A DNA stretch of 64,000 nucleotides from Trichuris trichiura (GCA_037903355.1 JBAJFE010000026.1:2666001-2730000), one strand, 5' to 3'. Positions 12,501-27,500 are shown, counted from the stretch's first letter. Notes: generated by a model from the sequence alone, not told the origin. Program-made: numbers and translations.

Positions 12501-15500
12501 TAACCGCAATTAATTCAAAATGACAAATGATATGCTGAAAAGCAAAATTACTTCATTAATACAGTGTTTTAGAAGCGAGTTTTCAGAGTTTACATGCCTG
12601 CCACTACTGAGCTGATCAGATATGAAGTTGGCACATAAACTAGCTGCATCTTCATAGCTAAACCAGGACTGTGAAAACAGCAAACCACACAAACTCTTCG
12701 TTACCATTCTGCAGCTTTACAGCTGCTGATTTCACAAAGCGTACTCATATCCTTCAAATCATCCGTCAGCACCGAACAAATGCCGTCAATAGAGGAACTT
12801 GCTCCAATTTCAGACAAGGCCCTCATAAGGGAAAACAGAATGCAACGCTTAGGTTGAAGTTGGCCCTTTCAAGGACATAGATGAATTAATAAAATCTATA
12901 TGGTAAACTACACCTTGAACAAAAACGTTTCCTTCAAACAAAGCTGGGAAGCAAACTCGACCGCCATAGCATATTCACCATACTGCACAGCACAGGTGAC
13001 CGCCAGTGGTTGTATAAGTCGGAGCGAATGATCGCAATAAGCGTTATTGGTTTCGTAGAAATCCCTTGGCACATCCTAGAATGGTAGGCAAGGCACAAAC
13101 TTTGAGAAGTCGAAAAAAGATACGTACGCTAGTGGTTGAAGAAAGGGCAAATGCAGTGCCTACGCAGGCATTGTAAACATGCTTAGCCAACTGACGAAGA
13201 AAAGGCAACAGCAGTTGCGAACGCGCCCATCTTTCATGAAAATTAGGAGTGAAAATGTGAGCAGCAGATTCCAGGCTGGGACTGTCGAAGCTAACAAGCC
13301 GTTGCAACGCTTCTAAAGCAAGACTGATAAAACGAGTTCGAACACGGTAACGTGAATTTCTGCCTTGAATACGCTCCAAGGAGAGGGGGTATCCATAATC
13401 GAAGCAAACTAGTTCATCTTCAACTAAAATCTGAGCCAATGCAACATTGACGAAATGCAGTGAAGAGCTCGGATATCGCATAAACTAAAAAAAAGAACAA
13501 TTTTTCAAAGTGTATAAAATTTCGCGAAGGGATGGGGAGCCCTCACTTCTTTTTACGCAAGTAATGCACTAACTAACTGTTTAGAAACATAGCTCCTCTT
13601 AACGGGTGTGTGTATCAACATTATTGTACGGAAAAGCTACCCGTTCAAAAATTGTTTAATTCCGAAGCTTTTGGGGATCACCTGCCCCGTCTTCAGCGCA
13701 GGTAAATGACAGAGTGAGTGCTGGCACACCCCTTATGTGGGACTGGTGCTTTAAACCGCGGGAAACTTGGGTCGTTTTAAAGGAGATGCGACATTATTTT
13801 AAAAAAAAAGGGGGGGAGGGGAATGGGGGGGGTCCAGGTACTGGGGACGGCGGAAGGGGAGGAACAAAGGGAGGAAAGAAAGAAAGAGTGGGGAAAAAAG
13901 AATGAAAGGGGGGCAAGGGAATTAACCGGGCTGGGGATACTTCCAAGTCGCCGAGGTGCATCGTTATCGTCCCTGTACAGGCGATTCTTGTAGGCGGCAG
14001 CAGTTGGTGGCCCTGATGATGTTAGTCCGGGTGTCACTGATTGCGATGCCACCGTCCCTGTTAATCTTGGAATTGAACTTTATATAAAGTGCCTCCTTCA
14101 TCTTCCTAATCGTAAAGTGCCTTTCCTTGCACAGCACTTTTGCGCGCAGTTGACCCGTGCATTGCGCTGCGTGCTGTGCCAGCGCTGAACTCTGGTTGGC
14201 TTTCTCCATGGCAACTCGCGGATCCAGTGTTGGCGGACGGCCACGTGACGTGATGGACGGTTCTCTGTTCAAACGGTTGACCGCGTTCCTGTACCTGGTT
14301 AAGGACTTCATGTGCTCCGGTCACCTGTGTGCCAACGTATAACATGTTTCACCAATGTACGTGGATGAACTTCCACACTTGATTGCATAAACTACCCCAG
14401 GGCACGGGTCCGGAGGTACCCTTTCTTTGTCATTCCGTAATATTGAACGGAGGCTTGGGTTCCCTTTGAACCAGACTTGGAAGCCTAGTCTGTTCCTAAG
14501 TCTTCTGATTTTTCCCCTAGGCCTGCGTAATATGGGAGGATCAGGCGCAGTCCTGGAGCAGCTCTTTTTGTCCTTATCCTCCCTTCCAGTTTCCGCTGGA
14601 TCGTTGAGTTTATTATGTGGGTGGGGTATCCGTTCTTTTCAAAGGTTCTTCGTAGGTGGACCAGCTCCTCTTCCAAATATTCTGGATCGCAGATCCCCGA
14701 AGCTCAGTCCATCATCCCCCCGCCCCCCAATATCCCAGTCATAATGTGTCGCAGGTGGTGCGACGTGTACTCAACATACAGTAGAACCTCCGAAGTTGAC
14801 CACCTCCCTATGTCGACCACCTCCTAAGTTGACCGAATTTTGACCAGTTGGGTGGTCAGCACGTTAATAAGTGCAAGGACAACCTCTATACGTCGACCAC
14901 CACCGTAAGTGGGAAGTTGACCGCTTTAGCCTTCACCTGGTATATGCACGCAATGCTAACTTGCACTCTGTAAATTGGCCACTTCAGTTTGCTCTGTGTC
15001 AGTCGCTAGCAGCTGTTAACCATCATTGCCTCAATGTGCTCTTACTCAACGTAGCGAAGTTTTTCATTACCCTACATTGGAGATTCCTGACTACAGAACC
15101 GATTCCGTCGCTTTGACGATGCTTCTTTTATGCTTGCCGGCACAGCTTGCGCGTTTCCTCAAGTACATAAGCTCCCACCTACGCGTTGGCAGCATTCGCC
15201 CATTGAGGAAAATATGACAAATGGAGCCTACTTGGACTCGTTCGCGTCAAGCTCAGTTCTATTCATTCGCTTTGCTATAGGTGTGCGGCAGGTTTCCTTA
15301 ACGTGTCTTCGCGAGTAAAGATAGCCCTACTTACGCAGTAGTAGCTACCAAGCTGGTTGCAGTTTGCATTATGGCCAAACGGAAAGAATTGAGAGAGTTG
15401 GCACTGAAAGAAAAAGTGGATCTTATCCGCTTTCTCGAAACTAATAGTCAAAGGAAGACAGCAGAACGGTTTCATGTGAGCAAGACTACCGTTGGCAACA

Positions 15501-18500
15501 TCCAGAGACGTAAACGTGAGTACTTGGAAAGATATGAGAAGGAAAGCGGAGACGCGCAGCGAAGAAAAAGGAGAACCTCCCTCGACCAAGTCAATGAAGC
15601 AGCGTTACATTGGTTTAAGCAAATGAGAGCAGCTAATGCACGCATCTCTGGCCCAATGATCCAGGAAATTGCTAGAAAATTCGCCGTGGAATTCGGTTTC
15701 ACAGGTTTCCAAGCATCAAACGGTTGGCTGGCAAAGTTCAAGCTCCGTTATCAGATTTCTCAGAAAATCTTATGCGGCGAATCTAGCGAAGTTCCCGTCG
15801 AGGTCTTGGAAGACTTCATCTTGAAATTTCGTCATTTCGCCAGTGGCTTTAAGGAAGAAGACATATTCAATGCTGATGAATGCGGCTTGTTCTTCAAAGC
15901 TATGCCTGATAGAAGTCTTGTACTAAAAGGCGATAAATGCAAAAGCGGGAAGCTCTCCAAAGAACGCTTCACTGTGCTTCTTTGCGCTAGCGCAACTGGG
16001 GAGAAGTTGAAGCCATTGGTCATTGGTAAGTCAACGAAACCCCGAGCTTTTAAGAACTTGAAGCCTGATGACCTCCCTGCCACTTGGAGATCAAATAAAT
16101 CCGCCTGGATGACAGCCGCCATATTCGAACAGTGGGTAAGAAGTGTCGACGGACAGATGAAGCGAATGAAACGTTCCATCTTATTGGTAGTAGACAACTG
16201 CCCGAGCCATCCCCACGTGAAAGACCTCACAAATGTCACGTTAAAATTCCTGCCCCCAAACACTACCTCAAAGAGCCAGCCTTTAGATCAAGGAGTAATT
16301 AAGACGTTTAAGGCGAAATACCGGACCCAGCTTCCGCGGTGGATCGTTGGCATAGCAGAACACACCAGCTCATTTGCGGGAGCGACTACGATTGCTGCGT
16401 CCATTAATGCTTTGGACGCTGTACTTTGGATCAATTCTTCCTGGAATAAGGTTCAACCGGAGGCAATACAGAAATGCTTCAGGAGCGCTGGATTCGTCAG
16501 AGACGAAGAGGATCATGTCGAGCTCCGGCCTGATAGTCCCACTCCCGAAGTAGAGATTGAAGGAGTAAACTTCGAAGATTTCGTTTCAATGGATGATGAA
16601 TTGGCCACTTCTACCGAACCCGACCCACAAGCAATCTTTCAGTCTATACTAGCCGAAGCGGCACTGAGCCCAGAAGACGACGTAGAGGAGGAAAGTGAAA
16701 ATGAGACGGAAATGGTACAGAAGCTGAAGGAAGAGGACGTCGGGCGCGTGTTACCGCAACTGAAGTGTTTTGCTGCTGAAAAATGTCCAAAGATGCTGAG
16801 CGCGGTAGCTATCGCGGAGACCGCCCTTGGTGCTTATGTTTGCAGTAAGAAGAAGCACCAGACTAGAATTGATACCTTTTTCAGCAAGCATTGTAGCCCC
16901 TAAAAAGCTTATGCATGATTTTACAGTGTTATTTTTATGCATCTCAGCGTTTAATAGACCTCCAATTGACGCTCTGCAATAGAATAAAACGCATACAGAT
17001 GCTAATCTGTTCAGCCGAGCCAGTTATACCCACAGTTCCAATATATTGACCACCTCCTATGTTGACCAGTTTTCTCCGGTCCCTTGGGTGGTCAACTTAC
17101 GGAGGTTCTAGTGTATTTGTCTGAGTGCGTCGGTTTTCGGTAGACGGTAGTTTTAATACCCTCTTGCGAGCGAATGATGAGGATATCCAGGAACGGGATT
17201 TTCCTTCAACCTCTTTTTCAATGGTGAATTTTATGGTGTTAGGGAATTCATGGTTTAATAGTTCTAGAAAGACGTCTTCATTTCCCCTTTTGATAATTGC
17301 AAAGATGTCATCCACGTATCGTTTGAAAAACGTGGGCGCAATTTCACCATCGGTCTTAGAAAACACTCGCCGTTCCAAATATTCCATGAACACTTCCGCC
17401 AGTACCGGTGATACTGGACTTCCCATCGGTGCACCGTTTTTTTTTGTTTGTAAAACGAGCCCTGGAAGTGGAAGGTGTTCGCCTCAAGCATGCAGAAGGA
17501 ACCTAGGTTGTTTATGTGGAACGGGTTGTGTTGAGTGAGTTGAGTTGAATGTTGAGTGAACATTGGATTAGACTCAGTAAAGGCGGATTTTTCAAAGAAC
17601 GGAGTATTGCTGACCAGTCTCTTGAACGTTGACGCAGGATCAACAATGGAAGAGAACCAAAAGGCCACAATGACAGCATATTTGCATGCTCTAACGAGCC
17701 ATTTGACTTAAGTAGCTCTAGCGCTGAACTCTGGAAGACTAAACTAAAATGTTCAGTTTTTTTAACGGATGCGAACAATGTCCTGTCATAGTCTCTCCAT
17801 TCTGCTGTTTACCAGCCTGGTACAGCACTGTACGCACCGGCAAAGAAAGCAGTAGCACTGGACAGTCCCGACATCGTGTCCTTTGAAAAACTGTTACAAG
17901 CAAAACAAGAAGAAACGACCAAATTTTATGGAAGGAGACGGCTCCCATGGGAAAACGTGCCATGTTCATGACGACCCTGCGGCATCTGACGAGACGGTGC
18001 CAATTTGAGGAGGCGACAACTATTGCCGGACGAGCAGATTTACTGCGATTAGACTGACGAACAAATCGCGTTCTGCAGTCCAAAAATCCTTTAACAAATC
18101 ACTATAATCTTGCACTGTTAATGAAATTGGTGCCCAGCAACTAAAGCTAATCCAAGAGTAATCTCCTACTTCTCCGCAACTAGCTGTCCATGGACTTAGA
18201 AGTAGACAGTGAGTCAGGGCAGGTAACCGGAACTTTCCACCACGTAAAGACATCATATGCTGGCGGTGTGGTACTAAGTGTTGCAACCCTGGTTCATGCC
18301 AATTCAAACAGTAACAGTATCATTGTTGCAAGAAAGCGGAACACGCAAACAGAATGCGTCAGAAAAATTTGAACATCATCACCGTCCTAACAGCCAAAGA
18401 ACCATCAAATCATGCAACAAGCAAGCGCGGCTACATGAAAATTCCCGCGCTGGCTCATGAACTTCGGAAAGCGATAGTGCTAAGTCTGAGTCGAAGGATG

Positions 18501-21500
18501 ACTTATCAGCAGAATAGATCCGGATCGACGCATTAACCGCATTACTCCTTAACCGACACTCGTGCAGCTGGCAGTCAGGACTTCAGCTTTAGTGAATGAA
18601 ACGCCGGGGGATTTGGGGTAACGGTTTGTTCCTCATCGGTGAGGAAACGTCCCACCGTTTGTGGAAGGACTGCTTGTCAGCACTAAAAGATTTGAGGATG
18701 TATCAGAAAAATGGGAGGAAATGGTGCTTTCGGAACCTTCGGGTCCCCCAACCAGCGCAATAGGAAAAGAAGATTATGTCTACATTCGTGTAGACATGTT
18801 GGAGTTTTGAAGTTGGTTTGGTTTTGAAGACGACTACTGTTTAAGCTTTCGTATTGAATGCTATTGTGTTTAATATTTGCTGGTGGGGTTTCGTGGCTGC
18901 TTGAATTTTCATTCTCGGATCTCCACTTTTCTTCAACTTTGGAGAAAACAGATTAGCAACAGGAATGCTGCCAGTCAGTTGAACGGAAAGAAAACATTTC
19001 GACGCTGGAAGCACAAGAATCAGTGGAGCGGGCTGCTTAGGTTTCAGCAATAGCACAACATGCACCAGATTTTACAGGCCAACTGCACATGAAGGCAGCC
19101 TGCACAGGGAGCCAGTTTATGAATACGAAGCTGAAGTAAGTCCTCTACATGAAAACAGAATTCAAATATTGGCAAGGACAATACCGTAACAGGAAAGTTT
19201 GGACAAACATCCCACGACCCACGAGCTGTTGCCTTTTAAATCAATCGCCTGCCGTTGGACGAAAAGCACCCACGACCGATCTTTGGGACGAAACAACCTA
19301 CCCTCTTTAATTAAGTTTCATTTCTCTTTTTCGAATGTTCATTTCCCCACTTCGTGTGAACCTCCACCCTTGAAATTTTCGGTTCTTTTTATTTATCCTC
19401 TTAGTTTCCTGAGTTTTTGTTATATTTGAGTCCCGTTCATCCTTTGTTTATTATTGCCTTTCCTCTCTCACTTTTAAACTCTTCCCTGATTTTAAATCTC
19501 CGAAGAATTCCATCTTTTCAAGCGAGTACCAGTGGACTAGCAATAGGCTCTCTGCCATTACGCAAGTGCTAAAGACGGGAACAGACCCTTCCCAAAAGCT
19601 TTGCAAAAAATAAATAAACTCCAAGAATAGTATTTCCTTAATACCATTATGCATTTGCACACTTCCGTTAAAAAGAAATCCATCTTGAATACAAAACACA
19701 TGATCACTAAAAAAAAATGAATCATGATCGCCTCCCTTACTGTCCCATCCATTCATTAAGCACAGATGACGAATCTGGGAAGATCGTCAATAAAAAAAAA
19801 ATTTTAGCGCACAATGGATTAATCTGCGGTAAAAATGAAGCGAAAAAAAATTCAAATGAAAAACTTTAGGTAAATGACATCAACAGACTCACGGTACTAC
19901 AACTTTCGTTCTTCAGTGACAACGTACGAGGTATTTCACGAAGGCAGCTCGTCATACGGACAATTTCAGTTTCACTAAAAAATCTAAGATGTTTAAACGA
20001 TGCATCATAAGAGGCAGCTAACAAATTTAAGGGCCAACGCTCGTCCAATGCAACGAACTTCATATAGGAAGCCAGTAAAGACGAGTACGTTACCACATAG
20101 TCGATTTGCACAGCTCGTACTTTATTTTGTGTATCTGCTACTTCCTCTCGGCGAACATTTAATCTAAATTAACGATAAAACCTTGAACGCATCAGGTTTC
20201 AAGGAAGAAACGCCAAGGTTTACTTGTAGGAAAACAAAGGCAGCAGTATCCGGAGACTGCTGAGCCAGTTCGCATTCAATGTCCTGGCACTCAACCAGAT
20301 ACACATTTCAGCACACCTAAAAATAAAATATCAAATAATCGCATACGGTTTCGCCGTGGGACACAAGTTCTGTTTTCATTGTTGTTTCCCACAAGGGCAA
20401 CCCGTCTTTTTAAAAATTTCTCTGACTAATCGTCTGAAATAAGGCTTATCCCTTATGCAGAACAAGAAACAACAGAAGGAATGACGATGGGAAGAGCTTG
20501 AAGTTAATGCACAAGGCAGGCGCGCACAAAAAGTTGATAAAGAATATTACTTCTTCTCATCACGAAGGCAGAACACGTGAATATTGAAAACTTCTTAACA
20601 CAGTTCTTGCAAGTTTTTTCGTTTTACCTGCTTTTAGCCAATAAACTTCTAGCCTTCCAGTTCGTTTACGGATTTGTCTTAGTGTTCACATGTACCTAAC
20701 AAGCATAACGGCTTACAGTATCGTGCCAACTAAAGAAAAAATGCATGGCAAACACGCACCGAACAAAAGCAATAAGAGAAAATAGATTTAATAACGGATG
20801 TCATCGTTATCTTTGACAACGGGGCATGAAAAGCTCCGGAAGCTTCGAAGGACTGTTTATTGGCAAGCGAAAATAAATGCGTTGTACCCTCCGTAATAAA
20901 ACAAACACGCATATTAATAACGACTGTTTTTTTTCACTGAACAGTTCTGCTCTCGTTAACTTGGGTTAACAGGACTCTAGATGAAGAGAGCAAGGAAGAG
21001 TCGCTGAACTGCCTCGTTCCATCGTTAGCGAACTTCGATGGAATGGCCCGTCGGCATAGGCATAGGAAAACAGGGTTCAGATTCAAGTCGAGCAAATTTT
21101 ATGGTACACCAACCAGTCCAAGTGATTAGGGAGTTCTAGACTGGTTGGACCTCTAGTCCCTGTTATTCTTATTGATTAGAAATTACTCCACATAAAAAAG
21201 TATTATTTATTTTCCGTAAAGAAAGGGCTCTCTCGTGGCAGTAATATTTTTGACTGTATGCCAAGTGAACACTGTGAGGATGATTCGCTTTACATTATAC
21301 TGACATTACTAAACAAGAAGTTAAGTTCTTGTTACCAGAAGAATCCTCCCCTCGCTTGAGGTAAGAGTTTGAGCTTCTTAAGGAGCTGGGAGTTTCGCGG
21401 ACCCTAGTTTGCAGAGGTTATCCTTAATAGTTTCAGTTCATCATTTCATGGAACGATTTTTCAGAGTGGGGTGATCGTTGACATCTTGCGCTAGACAGCT

Positions 21501-24500
21501 AGCAACGATGACAGCTGGTGAATGCGCCAAAATGCTGGCAATATCGAATCACTGTCACGAGATAGACGTTACTATTAGGTAAAACAGGGGTAACTTGAAG
21601 ATAAAACTAGACCTAGAAGGAAAGCGAACCTGATTGGTATGCCATTACCAACAATTGACAGACATGTAGCTTGAACGCGATAAATTACACAAAAGAATAA
21701 TTCATGTCCCTCTCAGGGAGCAGAGCTGCAAATCTGATTTCATGATCCTATACAGAACAGTGTGAGGTAATCATCGTCTCCCTGACTCCAATGACCACCT
21801 CCAAGACCGCTTTCAATCATGGACACTTCGGTTTTGCTGTATATAGCAAAAGCTTTTACCACTGTTGAAAAATAAAAGGCGCTTTATTCGTATGGCATAT
21901 TGTCTCAATCAACAGGGAAAACCGGGTGGACATCTGCTCACGCTGGATCAGCCTAACCAGGCTGAATGCTGTAAAATAATTTCCAGTTGATGTAGCAGTG
22001 AATCCTTTTCTACACCATTACAAAGGATTAACAATTCGCTCTACCAAAAATCGCTGGCCATGAAGCTAGACGATTTTAAAGCCTTCGAATAAAAATTAAA
22101 CATTCAGTAAAGCCCGTTTCTTGCTTGTTTTAATCACAGGATAACTGAACCACATTAAATCAGGGCAGAACAGTACACAGAACAATAAGAATCAACCAGC
22201 TCGTTAAGAAAAATTTTATTCTTAACAAAATAAATTATTGTCTAAAGTGGCACCTTTTATAACTGACTGCTGCAGTTCCTTTCGTTCCATGAAATGTGAT
22301 TTGCTTTATATAATGGTGAGCTTTCCTGTAATTATAAATCGTCCGTCAGACAATCATATTTCGTCAGAGAATGCTACCCCTACGCAATACAGAAGAGGTG
22401 TAGTACATCCGCCTTAATATTTCTACTAAAAACGACAAAAGCGTCGATGTTAACAAAGCGTAGGCTGAACAGAACAATCAGACGCAGTGCTGCGTTTTAA
22501 CGCCTTGAGCAGTTACCTCATACATAAAACATTACTATAAGGAATCACACGTGCCTACGCCTCACCATCTCACGGCTGACGACGGAATCAGTCGAATTCA
22601 GAAAGCTGCAATCGTTTGTTGAATGCGTAAAATGGAAAAAATAAATCGTTTTGGAAATGATATACTAAAGATCAAAATACAGTAGTGATAGGACAAACGA
22701 AATTGCCTGGCCAAGTTACACATTCGCATAGTCAAAACAAGTGGTACCAGTCGAAGTCCTGATAAGTCCAAAACACACTGTCAAGTGTGGCCTTGAGGCA
22801 GTTCCGCATTGGCACCTTCTAGGTAAGAAACGTATTTGAACAGGGGTGCTATTATACTAGTTTTGTTTTTTAGATCACTGACTATGAACAAGGTATAACC
22901 CCAAAACAAATCCGTAAGTACTTGTGTGGAGAGATATTGGTGAAAATAAGAGCAGTGATCCAAGTTTCTAAGTGGCATTAAACGGTTCAACACTAAAGGC
23001 TAATGAAAAACTGAATCAACCTTAACAAAAAACTGAGTCTGCCTCAGCACTGCATAGGAAGAGAGCCAAAATGCTTAAGCCTATTGACAGACAGCTCAAG
23101 ATGCATTCTTACAATGAAGCCAGAAAATCAAGAATGAAATCAAGCCTACTTAAATGGATGAAATAAGTTCAAATATCTTTTTATGAGGAAGAACAGGAGC
23201 CTTTCCACGGCGTTGAGTCGTCGTTACTAAAGATCCAAATATCAATAAGAACATGGATTCTGTTTGACTCGATGTTAGACAGTTAACAGACATCCAATAT
23301 TCATGGATTTTAATAATAAAAATTTTAAAAACAAGTACGGAATAATTCACACAACGCTTCGTACATTTTTAAGATGACTGGCTTTCCAGATACAATTTCT
23401 TGGTACGGGACCGGGGAGTTTCATGTTAACTTTCTTTTACGGAATGCTTGTCCTGTTAGAAAATTTTAATTTTTCCGGAGCTTTCGGGTCAAACGCGACC
23501 CGTCTTCAGCGATACTGAATGATGCAATGTAATCATTACACCATTTAATACCGCTAAAGACGAGTCGCGTTTGACCCGAAAGCTCCGGAAAAATTAAAAT
23601 TTTCCAACAGGACAAGCATTCCGCAAAAGAAACCTAACGCGAGACTGACTTTCCGGTTAAAAACCAAAAAACAACAGGCTAAACAGTGCTTATCAACTGC
23701 AACGAACTGGATAGCGTCTCCGACAATTATTAATGCAAACTATCACCAGTGTACCCTCAACGCGATCCCAAAACTGCAATACCACATCTACGACAGAGAG
23801 TCCCTGAAATAAGATGGATTCAGACTTACGAAGCGTTCGATGGTGGAACTTCTTCGCTTCGAAACTTATATTTTTTGTTTACGTATACAGTTGGACTACC
23901 ATATCCACCGTTTTTATTTCCACCGCCAACCAATTAAATACAGGTGTCCCCCGCCTTTCGAAAGTTTGCTTTCACGAAGAAGCTGAATTTGCATCTATTT
24001 TCGCTTTACGAACATACTGCGTAGGCGTTTCTTCGTCTTTGCGAAGAAACGCGATGGAACAATAGCAGACGTTCACAATTCGTGCCATCTTGATGACCAC
24101 GTTCAGTGGCCAGCCAGTGTCCTTCTGGGCGAGTTCGTCAACTGTCCTGCCGAGCTGCTCACAGACGAATGAACGGGCGCAGGTTGGCACATCTCCACGG
24201 TTCTGACCTACACCAGGCTGCCACTGATCCGGCAGCCGCTAATCCGGAAAGTTCGCTAATCCAGACAAGTTTCGGTGAACAAATAGGTGGCGACGATGGC
24301 GAACTATGGACAAGGCAGACCGATTTAAATGGCAGCAGGGCAACTACCCTGCGCATTAGTTACTATACATAATGAATTTACGCATGCAGCTACTCATTGA
24401 GTATTCAGTGCAGCAGGATAAGTTAATCAGAGAAAGGACAAAATGTATGAAACAGCTTACTTTAAAAAACATGTTCAACAAGGTGGCTAAAAATAAGTAA

Positions 24501-27500
24501 TGAAAGAGCTGGGGTTTGAAAATCCAATGCCTTGAACTTCTGCTCATTCAGACATTCCTCCACTATTGCCATGGGTTTATGCCACGTAAGTCACTTTCCC
24601 GATGGACATCGTAATCTAGACGGAACTCACTTCCTAAGCTTCGAAATGGCCTCACTTTTAAACTTTACAATTTTGCGTTCACTATCTTGACCAATGGCTA
24701 TCGTGGACTTTTTCAGCCTGGGCGAAAAAATTGCTCTACCTTTGTTGTTCACTTTACCTTTCTTCATTGAATTTACATTGTTTCATTCATTGTCCGCTTT
24801 CTTTGTCAAACAACCTGTATTAGTTCACAGTGTATCTCAAAAGCCGGTCGAGGCGGATAGCACTCGAGTAAATTGCAGTGCTCTGATTACCGGTAATTAA
24901 AAAAATTCACTAATCCGGCACATGCCAGGTCCCGACCATGTCGAATTAGTACCTACACTCTTTTTCGAACTATACCTTCACCCTTGTGGCAAACAAATCA
25001 AAGTGGAGCGACAGCAAATCGCTCACCGAAAGTCGCCTTTTAATTCAACGGCACCAGCCAATGATAAGCGGCAATCATCTTCTACAGAAGCAGAAACGTA
25101 GGTCGCACGACAACGCTTCCTCCAGATCGAGGCATACGATCTTCGACTCTCCTTGCCATCCATTCCTCCGCGGTTTCAGTACTCCATTATGATCAGTATT
25201 TTACCTGATATAACGATAGCAATATGCCCTTTATAGGTTGTTTTCACTTAAAATAGATTTCTGCCACTCGCGTTGTCGCTAGTTTCACTATGCATTATAA
25301 CTGCACATGTTTCCTTGCTTTTTATCACAAGCCAATAAAGTCTGGCAGACTATTTTTCGGAAACTTGATCCACTTAAAACGGCTTCCCACGTTAAAGAAG
25401 AGCAATCGCCTCTTCGACTTACCAATGTTCGCTTAACGAACAATTTTTCCGGTCCCATCAACCTTCGTTAACAGGAGGTACCTGTATTACGCGAATCGCG
25501 GCTTGGGTAAGAAGTAAAACCGGTTTCTGGCACTTCTGCGTGTGCTAATCGAACTATTCATTAAAAATAACATTATTAATGGAGTTATCATAGGTTTCTA
25601 CGCTTTTTTACGATATGGCCATGTGCCGCGTTACGAAACTCTGCTTTACGAAGCTAAAGCTTTACGAAGCGAAGAACTAAAGCACCAGAGCCCTGTTGCA
25701 TGGTTGCATTACTTACTTGACCTGCACAACTTCTGGAAGAATTATTTTCTCCCTTGCCAGGATGCAATGCAACAACTTCACTAAACTGTCACAACATTTG
25801 ATCATGTCATCTACAAAAATAAAATTCAATATAAACCGACAGCAACCTTTCTGGTGTACCGTGATAAGTGAAAGCGGAATGTAAAAGCATAGTAAAACTG
25901 TCGGAAGAAACCAGTTCACCAAGTTTATCAACATACGGAGCAGAAACAACCCACTCTATGCATCTATAGACGAGATTTCTAAAACATGGTTTGACAAAAA
26001 AAAGTATTTTAGCGTCAACTCTATCTGTACCGAGTATTCAGAGGAACGTACACATTGTTAAGTACTTCTGAGCACAATTTCACGACCCTGTCAAAAAGGT
26101 CATCTGCTCTATAGACCTCCTTCATTGAACAAGATGGTAAATCAGACTGTTCCAGGAAGTAAGTCTGACTAAAATCAATCGAAAATGTTCTCTCGTAAAA
26201 GCAAAGCCGTTATTAAGAAAAATGATGATATCCAAACAAATTAAACGCAAGGAAAAACTTACCTGCGAAACAAACAAGAAGCAAAGGCAACAATGCTGTA
26301 TTGGATATCAGGAAAATAAATTGAAAGCCAAGCCGAGCATGTTGGCACGCAATTGAGCAAAGCGAGAAAACCATGTAACAACACTTTCGTCTAAAAAAAG
26401 TTAAAATTAATGAACGTGTAACTTACCGTTAGTTACTCCGCGCGAAATAGCTTAGAAGTAATCTTAATTTTTCGATTTGGTTTACCTAATTTGCTAAGCC
26501 AGTAATGAAATTACGAAAACGGTAAATAGTTATTTTGAGACTAACGTAATTAAGCGCGGTCAAGGTTTCACAAATAAAAATTGCATAAGAAGCAAACAAG
26601 TGGTCCGTCACTACGAAATAAATTATACGAACAAATAAAGGTTCGGTACGGGCTCTGTTCAGCGTTCACGCCTTCAGAACCAGGTAAGACTTAATAAGAT
26701 TCAACTTAACTTGGCAATCAAAACCACGAAATATTGTGCATCTGCCAAAACAAAATTAGTTCTGTCGTCAGCACGTGGAAGAGGTGAACGGCTAGATGGA
26801 TCGCCGCTTGAATAGAAAGAGGCCCATCGGGTTACCCTCGGTTTCCTGAGGTTGACTCAGTTCTAGCAGCCTACCAGTACCCGACCTGGCATATGAGATT
26901 CTCCCAAACCACATTAGCTGACAGACCATTTCACTAACTCAAGAATACGCTCTCGCGAATGAACAAAGCTTCTTTTATCTTCCGGCGCATGAAATGGCTT
27001 TCTTTACATAACTTCGTTGTAGTTACGTCTCGCTGGTATGCAGCACTTGCGCTACCACTACCGATTTTCTGAGCAGCTCAACCATGATCTTTTTTTATCC
27101 TAACTTCTGGGGCCATTCTCTACTTCTGGCTCACAGTTTGCCTGTCACTTATTCCAGCAGATCAGCCGCGTTCTTGTATCATGCTACGTCTCTGAGATGT
27201 TCCTCGAGTTTGTCAAGCGGCAACCAACCTGTTTCGCCTGTTTGCACAGTAGAGCAGTCAAAGATTAGCTTGTACACGCATCCCTGGGAAACTTCACGGG
27301 ATGTCTCGAGCCCTTAGAATAGGCTGCATAAGCCAAGCGAGTTGATGCGCTCCTTGAAATTCCTTGCATTTCCCGCGTTTTTGATGTCCTCGCTTACGGC
27401 TCAGCAGTAAGGCAGAAGCAGGATTGGGAAAGAAGAGCTGAGCTCTTGGTACGCGCTTGGCATCCCCCTATCCTCTTAGTCTCATTTTCCTATTCATGGT

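Larger units (their letters stand above)
13590..18100 (-). mobile_element. Penelope-like element A, split by a Tigger
   Basis: Reading leftward, RT-like sequence at about 17720-17116 is followed by 2.3 kb of Tigger and then by the rest of the RT tail and the GIY-YIG endonuclease at 14776-13950. The coding match resumes exactly across the insertion: a PTQT-like motif lies before it and YVEYTSHHLRH after it, equal to the QYLNFSSHHPRS stretch of the intact PLE at 45-47.6 kb. A terminal repeat with a hammerhead-like core ends the element near 13600. The 5' limit near 18.1 kb is a guess. Confidence 0.8.
23430..23640. repeat. Foldback of inverted PLE terminal repeats
   Basis: Arms of about 85 bp form a palindrome: the left contains GGAATGCTTGTCCTGTTAGA and the right its complement, with about 40 nt between. 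Each arm has a hammerhead-like core. It matches the plan of 61350-61651, but without a visible target duplication or ORF start. Confidence 0.8.

Noticed and set aside
15832..16263. 143-aa open frame antisense to the Tigger transposase
   Set aside because: It mirrors the coding frame on the opposite strand and resembles no protein.
17097..17426. 109-aa frame ending inside Tigger
   Set aside because: Only its first part is PLE reverse transcriptase; the tail is a frame-shifted read into the Tigger end.
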